Shown one piece after another: positions 25,168 through 32,555 of a stretch of DNA of 64,000 nucleotides. The stretch comes from Verrucosispora sp. WMMD573. GTDB taxonomy: Bacteria > Actinomycetota > Actinomycetes > Mycobacteriales > Micromonosporaceae. The notes beneath the pieces were generated by a model. It did no database searches. It was given only the letters and a program-made list of their open reading frames with translations, and was not told the DNA's origin. A program made the translations under genes and the position numbers. The stretch is taken from positions 1,364,001 to 1,428,000 of the forward strand of contig NZ_CP114901.1 of the NCBI RefSeq assembly GCF_027497175.1, given 5' to 3'. How positions within the stretch are numbered: the first letter of the stretch is position 1; every line of letters starts with the position of its first letter.

Positions 25168-25599
25168 TCAGGTGGTGAGGTGGGTGGTGAGGGTGATCTC
25201 GGCGCCGGGGGAGAGCAGGCGGGAGATCGGGCAGTTCTGCTTGGCGGTCTCGGCCAGCTTGGCGAACTGCGCCTGGTCGATGCCGGGCACCTCGCCGACG
25301 GTGTCCAGCTCGATCCGGGTCACGGTCATCCCGGCGTCGGTCTTGTCGAGGTGCACCTTGGCGGTGGTCTCCACGGAGGTGGGCGTCGTGCCGGCGTCGG
25401 CCAGCGCCTTGGAGAAGGCCATCGAGAAGCAGCCGGCGTGGGCGGCACCGATCAGTTCCTCGGGGTTGGTGCCCTCACCCTCTTCGAAACGGGACTTGAA
25501 GGAGTAGTTCCCCTCCAGCCCGCCCTTGCCGGTGCGGATGGTGCCGGACCCCTCGGTGAGGTTGCCCTGCCAACGTGCGGAAGCGGTACGGATAGGCAT
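25168..25599 (-). CDS. OsmC family peroxiredoxin
   Basis: A 143-residue OsmC/Ohr-superfamily protein that reduces organic hydroperoxides with two cysteines. Cys57 lies in GAAHAGCFSMAFSKAL and the second near residue 121 in KQNCPISRLLSPG, both at family positions; the upstream TNPEELIGAAHA is the OsmC signature. It resembles the OsmC rather than the Ohr subgroup in its GNLTEGSGTIRTG N-terminus. ATG 25599 is chosen over longer in-frame possibilities because family homology starts here and a TAGCGT -10 lies seven bases before it. Confidence 0.92.
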   Translation of the reverse strand: MPIRTASARWQGNLTEGSGTIRTGKGGLEGNYSFKSRFEEGEGTNPEELIGAAHAGCFSMAFSKALADAGTTPTSVETTAKVHLDKTDAGMTVTRIELDTVGEVPGIDQAQFAKLAETAKQNCPISRLLSPGAEITLTTHLTT

Positions 25600-25606
25600 G
25601 CACCTG

Positions 25607-25612
25607 ACGCTA
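25607..25612 (-). promoter_or_regulatory. -10 element (TAGCGT) for leaderless osmC-like mRNA
   Basis: On the minus strand TAGCGT ends 7 nt before ATG 25599, with no Shine-Dalgarno sequence between. Confidence 0.5.
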
Positions 25613-25751
25613 GTCCACCGCGGGCCGGCAGGCGACCGACCGCCCCGGCCGCGTGGTTGTTCCTCGGCGACGCGACCCGGCTGTGTCATGATGCGACCCG
25701 GACCTCGCGGCGCGGCGGACAAGCGACCCGGCCATCAGGAGAGGGTGAGTG

Positions 25752-26465
25752 ATGACCCACGACCTCCCCATTCCCCGTCAGGACGACCGCACCGACGGTG
25801 CCAGCGTCATCGAGTGGGGTGCGGAGGACGGGTCGCCGGCAACCGGCCGGTTCCGGCGGGCCTTCGGTGGCCTCGGCGGGGACCACCGGGTGCCGGTGGT
25901 GCTGGCCGGGCTCGGCGCGGTGGCGGCCCTGTTGTCGCTGCTGGGTGAATGGTCGACGATCACCATCCCCAACGGCGGACCGGCTCCGGACACCCCGCTT
26001 CAGGTGACCAGCGGCGTGTCCGACCTCGGGCTGGGCTCGGCGTACCTGGTCGGGCTGCTCGCGCTCGGTGCCACGGTGGCGCTCGCGGTACGCGGTACGG
26101 ACGCCGTTCGGGCGAATGCCCGGGTGGCCGGGTTGGCTCTCGCCGCGGGTGTGCTCGCGCTGCTGGCGGCGACCGCGACGGCACTCGACGAGACCCTGGG
26201 TCGGGGGATGTACCTGAACCCGGAGCTGACCTTCGACATCGAGTACGGGCGCGGTCTGATCATCGCCTTCGTCGCCGTCGGGCTGTTCGCCGCCGCGCTT
26301 CTCCGGACCTCGCCCGGACCGGCCGGAGCCCGGCCCGGGTCGGACGGGCCTCGTCGGCGCAACCGCAGACCGGTCGAGGATGCGGAGCCGGAGGAGGACC
26401 GCCCACCTGCGGACATAACCGTCACACCGACAGTGCCCTTCGCTCGGGAGGCACCGACCGACTGA
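25752..26465 (+). CDS. Predicted membrane protein, four helices
   Basis: A 237-residue membrane protein not recognised by family. After a hydrophilic N-terminal ~45 residues come four hydrophobic segments: PVVLAGLGAVAALLSLLGEW, SAYLVGLLALGATVALAV, VAGLALAAGVLALLAATATAL and GLIIAFVAVGLFAAALL. The C-terminal 50 residues are acidic and Pro/Arg-rich (RRRNRRPVEDAEPEEDR) and presumably cytoplasmic. ATG 25752 follows GGAGAGGG. It could be a signalling or scaffold protein; no enzymatic motif is visible. Confidence 0.7.
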   Translation: MTHDLPIPRQDDRTDGASVIEWGAEDGSPATGRFRRAFGGLGGDHRVPVVLAGLGAVAALLSLLGEWSTITIPNGGPAPDTPLQVTSGVSDLGLGSAYLVGLLALGATVALAVRGTDAVRANARVAGLALAAGVLALLAATATALDETLGRGMYLNPELTFDIEYGRGLIIAFVAVGLFAAALLRTSPGPAGARPGSDGPRRRNRRPVEDAEPEEDRPPADITVTPTVPFAREAPTD

Positions 26466-26639
26466 TTACCGACCCGGTCACGAGGTCATCTCCGGTGCGT
26501 CGCCCGTTGGCACCCGATTCGCCTGGAAGCCATGGTTGCGACCGATTGTGCGAGGTACGGTTGCTGCCCGCCGTCACGCCGGGTCGCCGATCGACTAGGT
26601 GAACGGCTGGTCGCGACGGCGGCGGGCGAAGGAGGAACG

Positions 26640-27461
26640 ATGACCCGCCCGGGACTGCCCAAGCTGATCGCCACCGACCTCGACGGGACGCTCGTCCGCA
26701 GCGACGACACCGTGTCGGCCTTCACTCACGAGGTGCTGGACCGGGTACGCGCCGCCGGTATTCCGGTGGTCGGCGCCACCGGTCGCGGCCCTCGGCTCAC
26801 CGAGCTGACCCGCAACGACATCCGCGCCGCCGATTTCCTCGTGCTGGCCGGCGGCGGCCGGGTGGTCGACCAGAGCGACCCGGAGGGGCCGGTTGTTTTG
26901 CGGGACGAGCGCCTCTCCAGCGAGGTGCTGGCCGCCCTGCTGGCCGAACTGGAGGCCGCGGTCGGCCCGCTGACCGTCATGGTGGAGGCGTCGGACGAGC
27001 ACGACGCGCCGCTCTGGGGCGACTATCACCCCGCGTGGCCCTATCAGGACGCGTTCGAGGTGCGCAGCCGCGCCGAGTGCCTCGCCGGTGATGTGATCAA
27101 GGCGTTCGCACGTACCGCCGATCACCACGTGGACGAGTTGCTGGCCGTCGCCCGGGAGATCGTCCCGCCGCACCTCGCCACCCTCACCCAGGCGGGCCTG
27201 GGCTTCATCGAGATCTGCCCACCCGGGGTGGACAAGGCATCCGGGCTCAGCGTCATCGCCCAGACCCTCGGCGTGGACCCGGCGGACGTGCTGGTCTTCG
27301 GTGACATGCCGAACGACCTGCCGATGTTCGAGTGGGCCGGCTGGGGCCGGGTGGCCGTGGCCAACGCCCACCCCAGCCTGCGCGCGGTCGCCGACGAGAT
27401 CACCTTGCGCAACGACGACGACGGGGTGGCGGTCTACCTCGACCGGCTACTGTCCCGGTGA
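26640..27461 (+). CDS. HAD-superfamily (Cof-type, subclass IIB) phosphatase 1
   Basis: A 273-residue phosphatase of the Cof-like HAD-IIB group. Motif I is IATDLDGTLV (nucleophile Asp13, Asp15), motif II TGRGPR, the Lys is in the DKASGLSVIAQ region, and motif IV is VFGDMPNDLPMFEWAG. The cap domain lies between residues ~85 and 190. Such enzymes dephosphorylate sugar phosphates, PLP or flavin precursors; the substrate cannot be read. GGAGGA lies six bases before ATG. Its stop overlaps the start of a paralogue (TGATG), so the two are co-translated. Confidence 0.9.
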   Translation: MTRPGLPKLIATDLDGTLVRSDDTVSAFTHEVLDRVRAAGIPVVGATGRGPRLTELTRNDIRAADFLVLAGGGRVVDQSDPEGPVVLRDERLSSEVLAALLAELEAAVGPLTVMVEASDEHDAPLWGDYHPAWPYQDAFEVRSRAECLAGDVIKAFARTADHHVDELLAVAREIVPPHLATLTQAGLGFIEICPPGVDKASGLSVIAQTLGVDPADVLVFGDMPNDLPMFEWAGWGRVAVANAHPSLRAVADEITLRNDDDGVAVYLDRLLSR

Positions 27462-28273
27462 TGGATTCCACGCCGCACCTGGTCGCCAGCGACATCGACG
27501 GGACGCTGCTGCGCGACGACCGCACCCTCAGCGCCCGCACCGCCGCGGTGCTGGCCCGGATCGCCGCCCAGGGCACCCCGGTCGTCCTGGTCACCGGCCG
27601 GCCGATCCGCTGGCTCCGGCTGGTGTACGACCAGCTGGCCGAGCCGCTGCCGGCGGTCTGCGCCAACGGCGCGGTGGTCTACGACCCGACCACCGACGAG
27701 GTGCTGCGGGCCGACCCGCTGGCACCGGAGCTGCTCGCCGAGGTGGTGCGACGCCTGCGTGCCGAGGTGCCCGGGGTGAGCCTGGCCGTGGAGATCGTCG
27801 ACGGTCGGCAGATGCGCCACGAGGCGCACTACCCGTTGCGGTGGGACGCCGACGAGGAGGCGATCCGGGCGGTGCAGACCGCCGAGGAGCTGCTGTCGGC
27901 ACCGGCGGTGAAGCTGCTGGCACGCGCCGGTGAGCAGGACCCCGACCGGTTCACCCGACTGGTCGCCGCCGCCCTCACCGGGCTCGCGGAGGCGACCCAC
28001 TCCTCACACTCGGGGCTGGTGGAGATCTCGGCGGCCGGGGTGACGAAGGCAGCCGGCCTGGCCTGGTACTGCCACCGCATCGGCGTCGCCGCGCCGGACG
28101 TGCTGGCCTTCGGTGACATGCCCAACGACCTGCCGATGCTCACCTGGGCGGGGCGGGCGGTGGCGGTCGCCAACGCGCATCCGGAGGTGCTGGCGATCGC
28201 CGACGAGGTCGCCCCGGCGAACTCGTCCGACGGGGTGGCCGCGTACCTGGAGAAGATCTTCGGGTCGGACTGA
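27461..28273 (+). CDS. HAD-superfamily (Cof-type, subclass IIB) phosphatase 2
   Basis: Paralogue of the preceding gene, 270 residues: ASDIDGTLL (Asp11, Asp13), VTGRPIRWL, TKAAGLAWYCHRIG and AFGDMPNDLPMLTWAGRA. The two share the same motif wording in the last block, pointing to tandem duplication; the cap domains have diverged (here EIVDGRQMRHEAHYPLRW), which suggests different substrates. ATG 27461 overlaps the previous stop by one base; GTG 27458 is an alternative. The pair is probably one operon. Confidence 0.9.
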   Translation: MDSTPHLVASDIDGTLLRDDRTLSARTAAVLARIAAQGTPVVLVTGRPIRWLRLVYDQLAEPLPAVCANGAVVYDPTTDEVLRADPLAPELLAEVVRRLRAEVPGVSLAVEIVDGRQMRHEAHYPLRWDADEEAIRAVQTAEELLSAPAVKLLARAGEQDPDRFTRLVAAALTGLAEATHSSHSGLVEISAAGVTKAAGLAWYCHRIGVAAPDVLAFGDMPNDLPMLTWAGRAVAVANAHPEVLAIADEVAPANSSDGVAAYLEKIFGSD

Positions 28274-28279
28274 GCCGCC

Positions 28280-28312
28280 CGGCTGCGGCGCGCGACGAGC
28301 GTGCCGCAGCCG
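28280..28312. terminator. Bidirectional terminator-like hairpin
   Basis: CGGCTGCGGC and GCCGCAGCCG (10 bp, perfect) with a 13-base loop lie between the convergent HAD operon and the bpa-like gene. Confidence 0.6.
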
Positions 28313-28319
28313 GATCCGG

Positions 28320-28913
28320 TCAGAGGTACTGGCCGGTGCTGTGTCCCTCACCGCCCGGCTGCCCCATGCCGGGCATCCCCGGCAGCATCGCCCCGGCCGG
28401 CCCGCTGGGTAGCGCCTGCCGACCGGAACGCATCTGCTCCAGCTGCACCCGGGCCGCCATCTGTTGCGCGACCAGAGCTGCCTGGATGCCGTGGAACAGC
28501 CCTTCCAGCCAGCCGACCAGCTGGGCGTGGGCGATGCGCAGCTCGCCCTCGCTCGGCGCCTGGTCCTCGGAGAACGGCAGCGAGATCCGTTCCAGCTCCT
28601 CCCGCAACTCGGGGGCCAGCCCTTCCTTCAGCTCGACGATCGACCGTTGGTGGATCTCCCGCATCCGGTGCCGGCTGGCGTCGTCCAGCGGAGCGGCCTT
28701 GACCTCCTCCAGCAGCTGTTTGATCATGCTGCCGATCCGCATCACCTTGGCCGGCTGTTCGACCAGGCGCGACGGATCCTCACCGGATCCTTCGTCGGTC
28801 TGCACGGTGCCGACGGGCCGGCCGTCCGGTCCGACCACCACCACGGTTCCGGAGTGCCCGATACCGTCCCGGTCGGGCTCGTCGTTCTGTCCAGCGGAGC
28901 GCGCTTCGGTCAT
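28320..28913 (-). CDS. bpa: Bacterial proteasome activator (Bpa/DUF2587)
   Basis: A 197-residue helical protein of the Bpa family (DUF2587, Rv3780-like), an ATP-independent ring that opens the 20S proteasome gate. Family features are VVVVGPDGRPVG, PAKVMRIGSMIKQLLEEVKAAPLD, ELKEGLAPELREELERISLPF and LVGWLEGLFHGIQAAL. The Gly/Met/Pro-rich tail ends in TGQYL, the docking motif shared with the ATPase Mpa/ARC. ATG 28913 is favoured by GGAGG just upstream; an in-frame ATG at 28922 would add three residues. The proteasome genes are not in this window. Confidence 0.93.
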   Translation of the reverse strand: MTEARSAGQNDEPDRDGIGHSGTVVVVGPDGRPVGTVQTDEGSGEDPSRLVEQPAKVMRIGSMIKQLLEEVKAAPLDDASRHRMREIHQRSIVELKEGLAPELREELERISLPFSEDQAPSEGELRIAHAQLVGWLEGLFHGIQAALVAQQMAARVQLEQMRSGRQALPSGPAGAMLPGMPGMGQPGGEGHSTGQYL

Positions 28914-29008
28914 GCCCTCCATCTTTACCCAGCGGTACCCGTCAGCGTCCGGCGGCCCGCTGCTCGTTACCCGGGCCGCACCACCTCCCGGTGGCCCGCG
29001 AGCCGCGC

Positions 29009-29014
29009 TACCGT
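29009..29014 (+). promoter_or_regulatory. -10 element (TACCGT) for a leaderless mRNA
   Basis: TACCGT ends 6 nt before ATG 29021 of the hydrolase gene. Confidence 0.5.
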
Positions 29015-29020
29015 CGCCCG

Positions 29021-29818
29021 ATGCCCTCCGATCCCCGTTCGGTGCTGACCAGCCCCGCGCCCGAACCGGACGCGACCGTCGCCTACGGCGAACATCCGGA
29101 CCAGATCGCCGACCTGCGTCGCCCGGCCGGCTCCGGGCCGCCCCGTCCGCTGGTGGTGGTGGTGCACGGTGGTTTCTGGCGCGCGGAGTACGACCGGCGG
29201 CACACCGGCCCCCTGGCGAGCGCACTGGCCGCGCTCGGATACCCGGTCGCCCAGTTGGAGTACCGGCGGACCGGTCAGCTCGGCGGCGGCTGGCCCGGCA
29301 CCCTCACCGACGTGCTGGCCGGCGTCTCCGCGCTGCCCGCGTTGGCCGAGGTCGCACTGTCGGGGCGGGTCACCGCCGCGCCGCCGGTGCTGGTCGGTCA
29401 CTCGGCCGGCGGGCACCTCGCGCTGTACGCGGCGGCCCACGCACCCGGTGCCGTCGCCGGGGTACTGGCCCTCGCGCCGGTCGCCGACCTGGCCGAGGCG
29501 TACCGGCTGGATCTGGACGCCGGTGCCGTGGCCGCGCTGCTCGGCGGGGGACCAGCCGACGTGCCGGAGCGGTACGCGACCACCGATCCACGGTCGCTGG
29601 TTCCCCTACGACCACGCACGGTAGTGATGCACGGCACGCTCGATCAACAGGTCCCCATCGATCTCTCTCGAAATTACGTGGCTGCCGCCCGCGCGGCGGG
29701 TGCCGATATTCGCCTGATTGAGCTGCCAGAGAGCGAGCATTTCGGACTTATCGCTCCCGGTTCATCAGCATGGCCGGAGGTTACCGGCGCGTTGCGGTCT
29801 CTGCACGAAGATCATTAG
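29021..29818 (+). CDS. Alpha/beta hydrolase, BD-FAE/kynurenine formamidase-like
   Basis: A 265-residue cytoplasmic serine hydrolase. The oxyanion-hole motif is VVHGGFW, the nucleophile elbow GHSAGGHLALYA, the acid is in MHGTLDQQVPI and the His in PESEHFGLIAPG. HGGFW and the short lid are typical of the carboxylesterase/kynurenine-formamidase subgroup, but no tryptophan-catabolism gene is near. ATG 29021 is preferred over a start 30 bases upstream because a TACCGT -10 lies six bases before it. The last ~45 codons are AT-richer than the rest of the gene. Confidence 0.88.
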   Translation: MPSDPRSVLTSPAPEPDATVAYGEHPDQIADLRRPAGSGPPRPLVVVVHGGFWRAEYDRRHTGPLASALAALGYPVAQLEYRRTGQLGGGWPGTLTDVLAGVSALPALAEVALSGRVTAAPPVLVGHSAGGHLALYAAAHAPGAVAGVLALAPVADLAEAYRLDLDAGAVAALLGGGPADVPERYATTDPRSLVPLRPRTVVMHGTLDQQVPIDLSRNYVAAARAAGADIRLIELPESEHFGLIAPGSSAWPEVTGALRSLHEDH

Positions 29819-29895
29819 CCATTGACGCAGCGTCGCCGAGCAGGTAGAACGCCGAAGGGGCGGATGCGCCCGGCAACACATTCGAAGGGAACTCG

Positions 29896-31095
29896 GTGTC
29901 GCAGATGAACCGCAGGCGGGCACTCCAGCTGCTGGCCGCGCTCGGTACGGGCGGACTCGTCGCCGCGTGCGGCTCCGACGCCGAGCCGGAGCTCACCAGC
30001 ACAGGGAGCCCGATCAAGATCGGGCTTGTCGCGCCGCAGTCGGGTCCGAGCAAGGCGATCGGCGACGAACTCAGCAATGGCTTCGAGCTGTACCTGGACC
30101 TCAACGACAGGCGCCTCGGTGGCCACCCGGTCGACGTGGTCACGGCCGACGAGGGCGACAACGTCAAGTCCGGCCAGGCCGCCGTCGAGGGACTACTCAA
30201 GCAGGGCGTGCTCGCGCTGACCGGGGTCGCCAGCTCGGCGGTCATGTTCGGCATCAAGGACATCGTGGAGCAGGCCCGGGTGCCGTTGATCGGCTCCAAC
30301 GCCTCACCGCCGAGCCTGCAGAGCGTCGTCTACATCTGGCGTACGTCGTACGTGCTCGACGAGGCGGGCCGGGCGCTCGGCCGCTACCTGAAGGACGAAC
30401 TCGCGTCCTCCGACCGGATCGCGACGATCCTGCCGGAAGGGGTGGTCGGCGTCGAGGATGTGCTTCGTGGCTTCCGCGAGGAGTTCGGCGGGTCAGACCC
30501 GCGGCTCGCCTCCGAGGTGGTCTGGACCTCCGGCAGCAGCAGCCCCAGCAGGACCGCCTACGTCTCGGACATCAACCGCGCGCTGGCTGGCAACCCCTCG
30601 GTCGTCTTCTGCTTCTACTCCGGCACGGCGGCCGTGGAGTTCATCATGCAGCTGCGCGACGCCGGATTCCGGGGCCGGATCTACGCCCCCGGCTTCCTCA
30701 CCGAGGGTTCGGTGCTGGAGAACATCCGGCCGACTAGCGACGCGCTCGGCATCCGTACCGCGTTGAACTACTCCGCCGACCTGAACAACGCGGCCAACCG
30801 CCGGTTCGCCTCGGCGTACCGCAAGAAGCACAACACCTCCCCGACCACGTACGCGATGGCCTCGTACGACGCGGCCAAGGTGCTCGACCAGGCGATCCGG
30901 CTTGCCGGCGCGGCACCCACCCCGCAGCAGGTCAACCTCGCGCTCGGGCGGATCGGGCAGATCGACAGCCCACGCGGCGCCTGGCAGTTCAACCAGCCGC
31001 GTACGCCACAGCAGAAGTGGTACCTGCGCGAGGTGCAACGTGACGGCCAGGTGGTGTCGAACGTGCTGGTGAACGAGTTGGCCACGCTCGGCTGA
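29896..31095 (+). CDS. Branched-chain amino-acid-type ABC substrate-binding lipoprotein, orphan
   Basis: A 399-residue type I periplasmic-binding protein of the LivJ/amide-binding group. The N-terminus combines twin arginines (NRRRALQLLAALG) with the lipobox LVAAC (Cys25), so it is probably a Tat- or Sec-exported lipoprotein. The mature part has IKIGLVAPQSGPSKAIGDELSNG, DNVKSGQAAVEGLLKQGV, GSNASPPSLQS and AMASYDAAKVLDQAI. No permease or ATPase genes are adjacent, so it either serves a transporter elsewhere or acts as a sensor. AAGGGA precedes GTG 29896. A hairpin follows the stop. Confidence 0.88.
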   Translation: MSQMNRRRALQLLAALGTGGLVAACGSDAEPELTSTGSPIKIGLVAPQSGPSKAIGDELSNGFELYLDLNDRRLGGHPVDVVTADEGDNVKSGQAAVEGLLKQGVLALTGVASSAVMFGIKDIVEQARVPLIGSNASPPSLQSVVYIWRTSYVLDEAGRALGRYLKDELASSDRIATILPEGVVGVEDVLRGFREEFGGSDPRLASEVVWTSGSSSPSRTAYVSDINRALAGNPSVVFCFYSGTAAVEFIMQLRDAGFRGRIYAPGFLTEGSVLENIRPTSDALGIRTALNYSADLNNAANRRFASAYRKKHNTSPTTYAMASYDAAKVLDQAIRLAGAAPTPQQVNLALGRIGQIDSPRGAWQFNQPRTPQQKWYLREVQRDGQVVSNVLVNELATLG

Positions 31096-31100
31096 CAGCG

Positions 31101-31131
31101 CGAGGCCGTCCCCGGCCCGGGAACGGCCTCG
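31101..31131. terminator. Bidirectional terminator-like hairpin
   Basis: CGAGGCCGT and ACGGCCTCG (9 bp) with a G/C-rich 13-base loop lie between the convergent substrate-binding protein and ddaH genes. Confidence 0.6.
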
Positions 31132-31146
31132 ACGGCTGATCGGTGC

Positions 31147-31971
31147 TCAGTGCCGCAGTTCGGCGATGCAGCACTTCACGCTGCCACCGCCCTTCTTCAG
31201 CTCGGCCAACTCCACCGGCACCGGGGCGTAGCCGGCCGCCTTGAGCCGACCGGCGAGCCGGGTGGCCTCGCTGTTGAGTACCACGTTGGCCCCGTCGCTG
31301 ACCAGGTTCAGCCCGAAGGCGAGGGCATCCTCGTCGTCCGCCAGCACCGCGTCCGGAAAGAGCTGGGCGAGCACCCGCTGACTGGCGGCGGAGAAGGCGC
31401 CGGGGTAGTAGACGATGTTGCCGTCGTCGATCGAGGCGAGCGCCACGTCCAGGTGGTAGAAGCGCGGGTCGACCAGCCGCAGTGAGACCACCGGCCGACC
31501 GAGCGCCTCCTGCGCCTCGGCGTGCGCCGGCAGCTCGGTACGGAAGCCGTGCCCGGCCAGGATCAGCCCGCCGTGCGCCTCCGGCAGGTACGCGAAGTCA
31601 CCCTCACCCTCGTTCGTCGCGTTCGGCGCGATGAACCGCCAGCCCTGCGACTCGTAGAAGGCCCGGTGCGAGGCCGCCTCGGCGGCCCGCTGCTGATGCT
31701 TGAACTGGGCCCCGTAGACCGTGCCGTCGACCATCAGCGCGCCGTTGGCCGCGTAGACCATGTCGGGCAGGCCGGGTTCGGGTACCAGCAGGTGCACCTC
31801 GTGGCCGAGGCCGACCAGGGTCTCGCGCAGGCGGTCCCACTGCTTGACCGCCAGCTCGGCGTCGACCGGGGCGGTCACGTCCATCCACGGGTTGATCGCG
31901 TACTCGACCGCGAAGTGCTCCGGGGAGCACATGAGATATGTCCGCTTTCGCGGCACTCGCTGCTGGTTCAC
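31147..31971 (-). CDS. Dimethylarginine dimethylaminohydrolase (DDAH)-like amidinohydrolase
   Basis: A 274-residue pentein-fold enzyme of the DDAH group, which hydrolyses methylated arginine or a related guanidino substrate to citrulline. It shows the actinobacterial opening RKRTYLMCSPEHFAVEYAINPWMD, then DMVYAANGALMVDGTVY, EGEGDFAYLP, the catalytic His in DPRFYHLDVAL, and the C-terminal GGGSVKCCIAEL with the nucleophilic Cys. GTG 31971 is chosen over starts upstream because the family begins here and TACCCT lies eight bases before it. Divergent from an Lrp/AsnC regulator. In many actinobacteria it neighbours rocD, which is absent here. Confidence 0.85.
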   Translation of the reverse strand: MNQQRVPRKRTYLMCSPEHFAVEYAINPWMDVTAPVDAELAVKQWDRLRETLVGLGHEVHLLVPEPGLPDMVYAANGALMVDGTVYGAQFKHQQRAAEAASHRAFYESQGWRFIAPNATNEGEGDFAYLPEAHGGLILAGHGFRTELPAHAEAQEALGRPVVSLRLVDPRFYHLDVALASIDDGNIVYYPGAFSAASQRVLAQLFPDAVLADDEDALAFGLNLVSDGANVVLNSEATRLAGRLKAAGYAPVPVELAELKKGGGSVKCCIAELRH

Positions 31972-31979
31972 GGTGACCA

Positions 31980-31985
31980 AGGGTA
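31980..31985 (-). promoter_or_regulatory. -10 element (TACCCT) for a leaderless mRNA
   Basis: On the minus strand TACCCT ends 8 nt before GTG 31971. It lies in the 68-base divergent region shared with the Lrp gene, where that regulator would be expected to act. Confidence 0.45.
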
Positions 31986-32039
31986 GGTACGCTAGAACTT
32001 TGGTAACAGCCGCAAACATTGCTTCCCAGAGGCGGAACA

Positions 32040-32498
32040 TTGCAGATCGACGCCGTTGACCAGCGAATCATTGCGCTTCTTGTTGCCGACGCCCGGGCCT
32101 CCTACGCCGACATCGGCACCCGCGTGTCGCTCTCCGCTCCGGCGGTCAAGCGGCGGGTCGATCGACTGCGTTCCGCCGGGGTGATCCGGGGATTCACGGC
32201 CGTCGTGGACCCGGCCTCGGTCGGCTGGACCACCGAGGCGTTCGTGGAGTTGTTCTGCGCCGGCCGGACCACTCCGGCCCAGATCGGTGCCGCCGTGCGC
32301 CGTCACCCCGAGGTGGTCGGTGCGTACACCGTCTCCGGTGAGGCGGACGCGCTGGTGCACCTCCGTGCCGCCGACATCGCCCACCTGGAGGAGGCGCTGG
32401 AGCGGCTGCGGGCCGAGTCGTTCGTCACCTCCAGCCGCAGCACCATCGTGCTCTCCCGGCTGGTCGAGTCCCCGGGCGTCGGCCCCTCCACCGCCTGA
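32040..32498 (+). CDS. Lrp/AsnC family transcriptional regulator
   Basis: A 152-residue regulator. The N-terminal winged helix (DAVDQRIIALLVADARASYADIGTRV, recognition helix SAPAVKRRVDRLRSAGVIRGF) is followed by a RAM/ActD sensor domain (AFVELFCAGRT, HPEVVGAYTVSGEADALVHLRA). TTG 32040 is chosen: AGAGGCGG lies five bases upstream and the HTH begins three residues later. Divergent from the amidinohydrolase gene, so it probably controls that gene in response to an amino acid such as arginine or ornithine; this rests on position only. Confidence 0.9.
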   Translation: MQIDAVDQRIIALLVADARASYADIGTRVSLSAPAVKRRVDRLRSAGVIRGFTAVVDPASVGWTTEAFVELFCAGRTTPAQIGAAVRRHPEVVGAYTVSGEADALVHLRAADIAHLEEALERLRAESFVTSSRSTIVLSRLVESPGVGPSTA

Positions 32499-32555
32499 GC
32501 CGTAACAGCCGGCTCGGGCTGGAACCGAACACGGAGTCGGCGCGTCGAACCGGCC

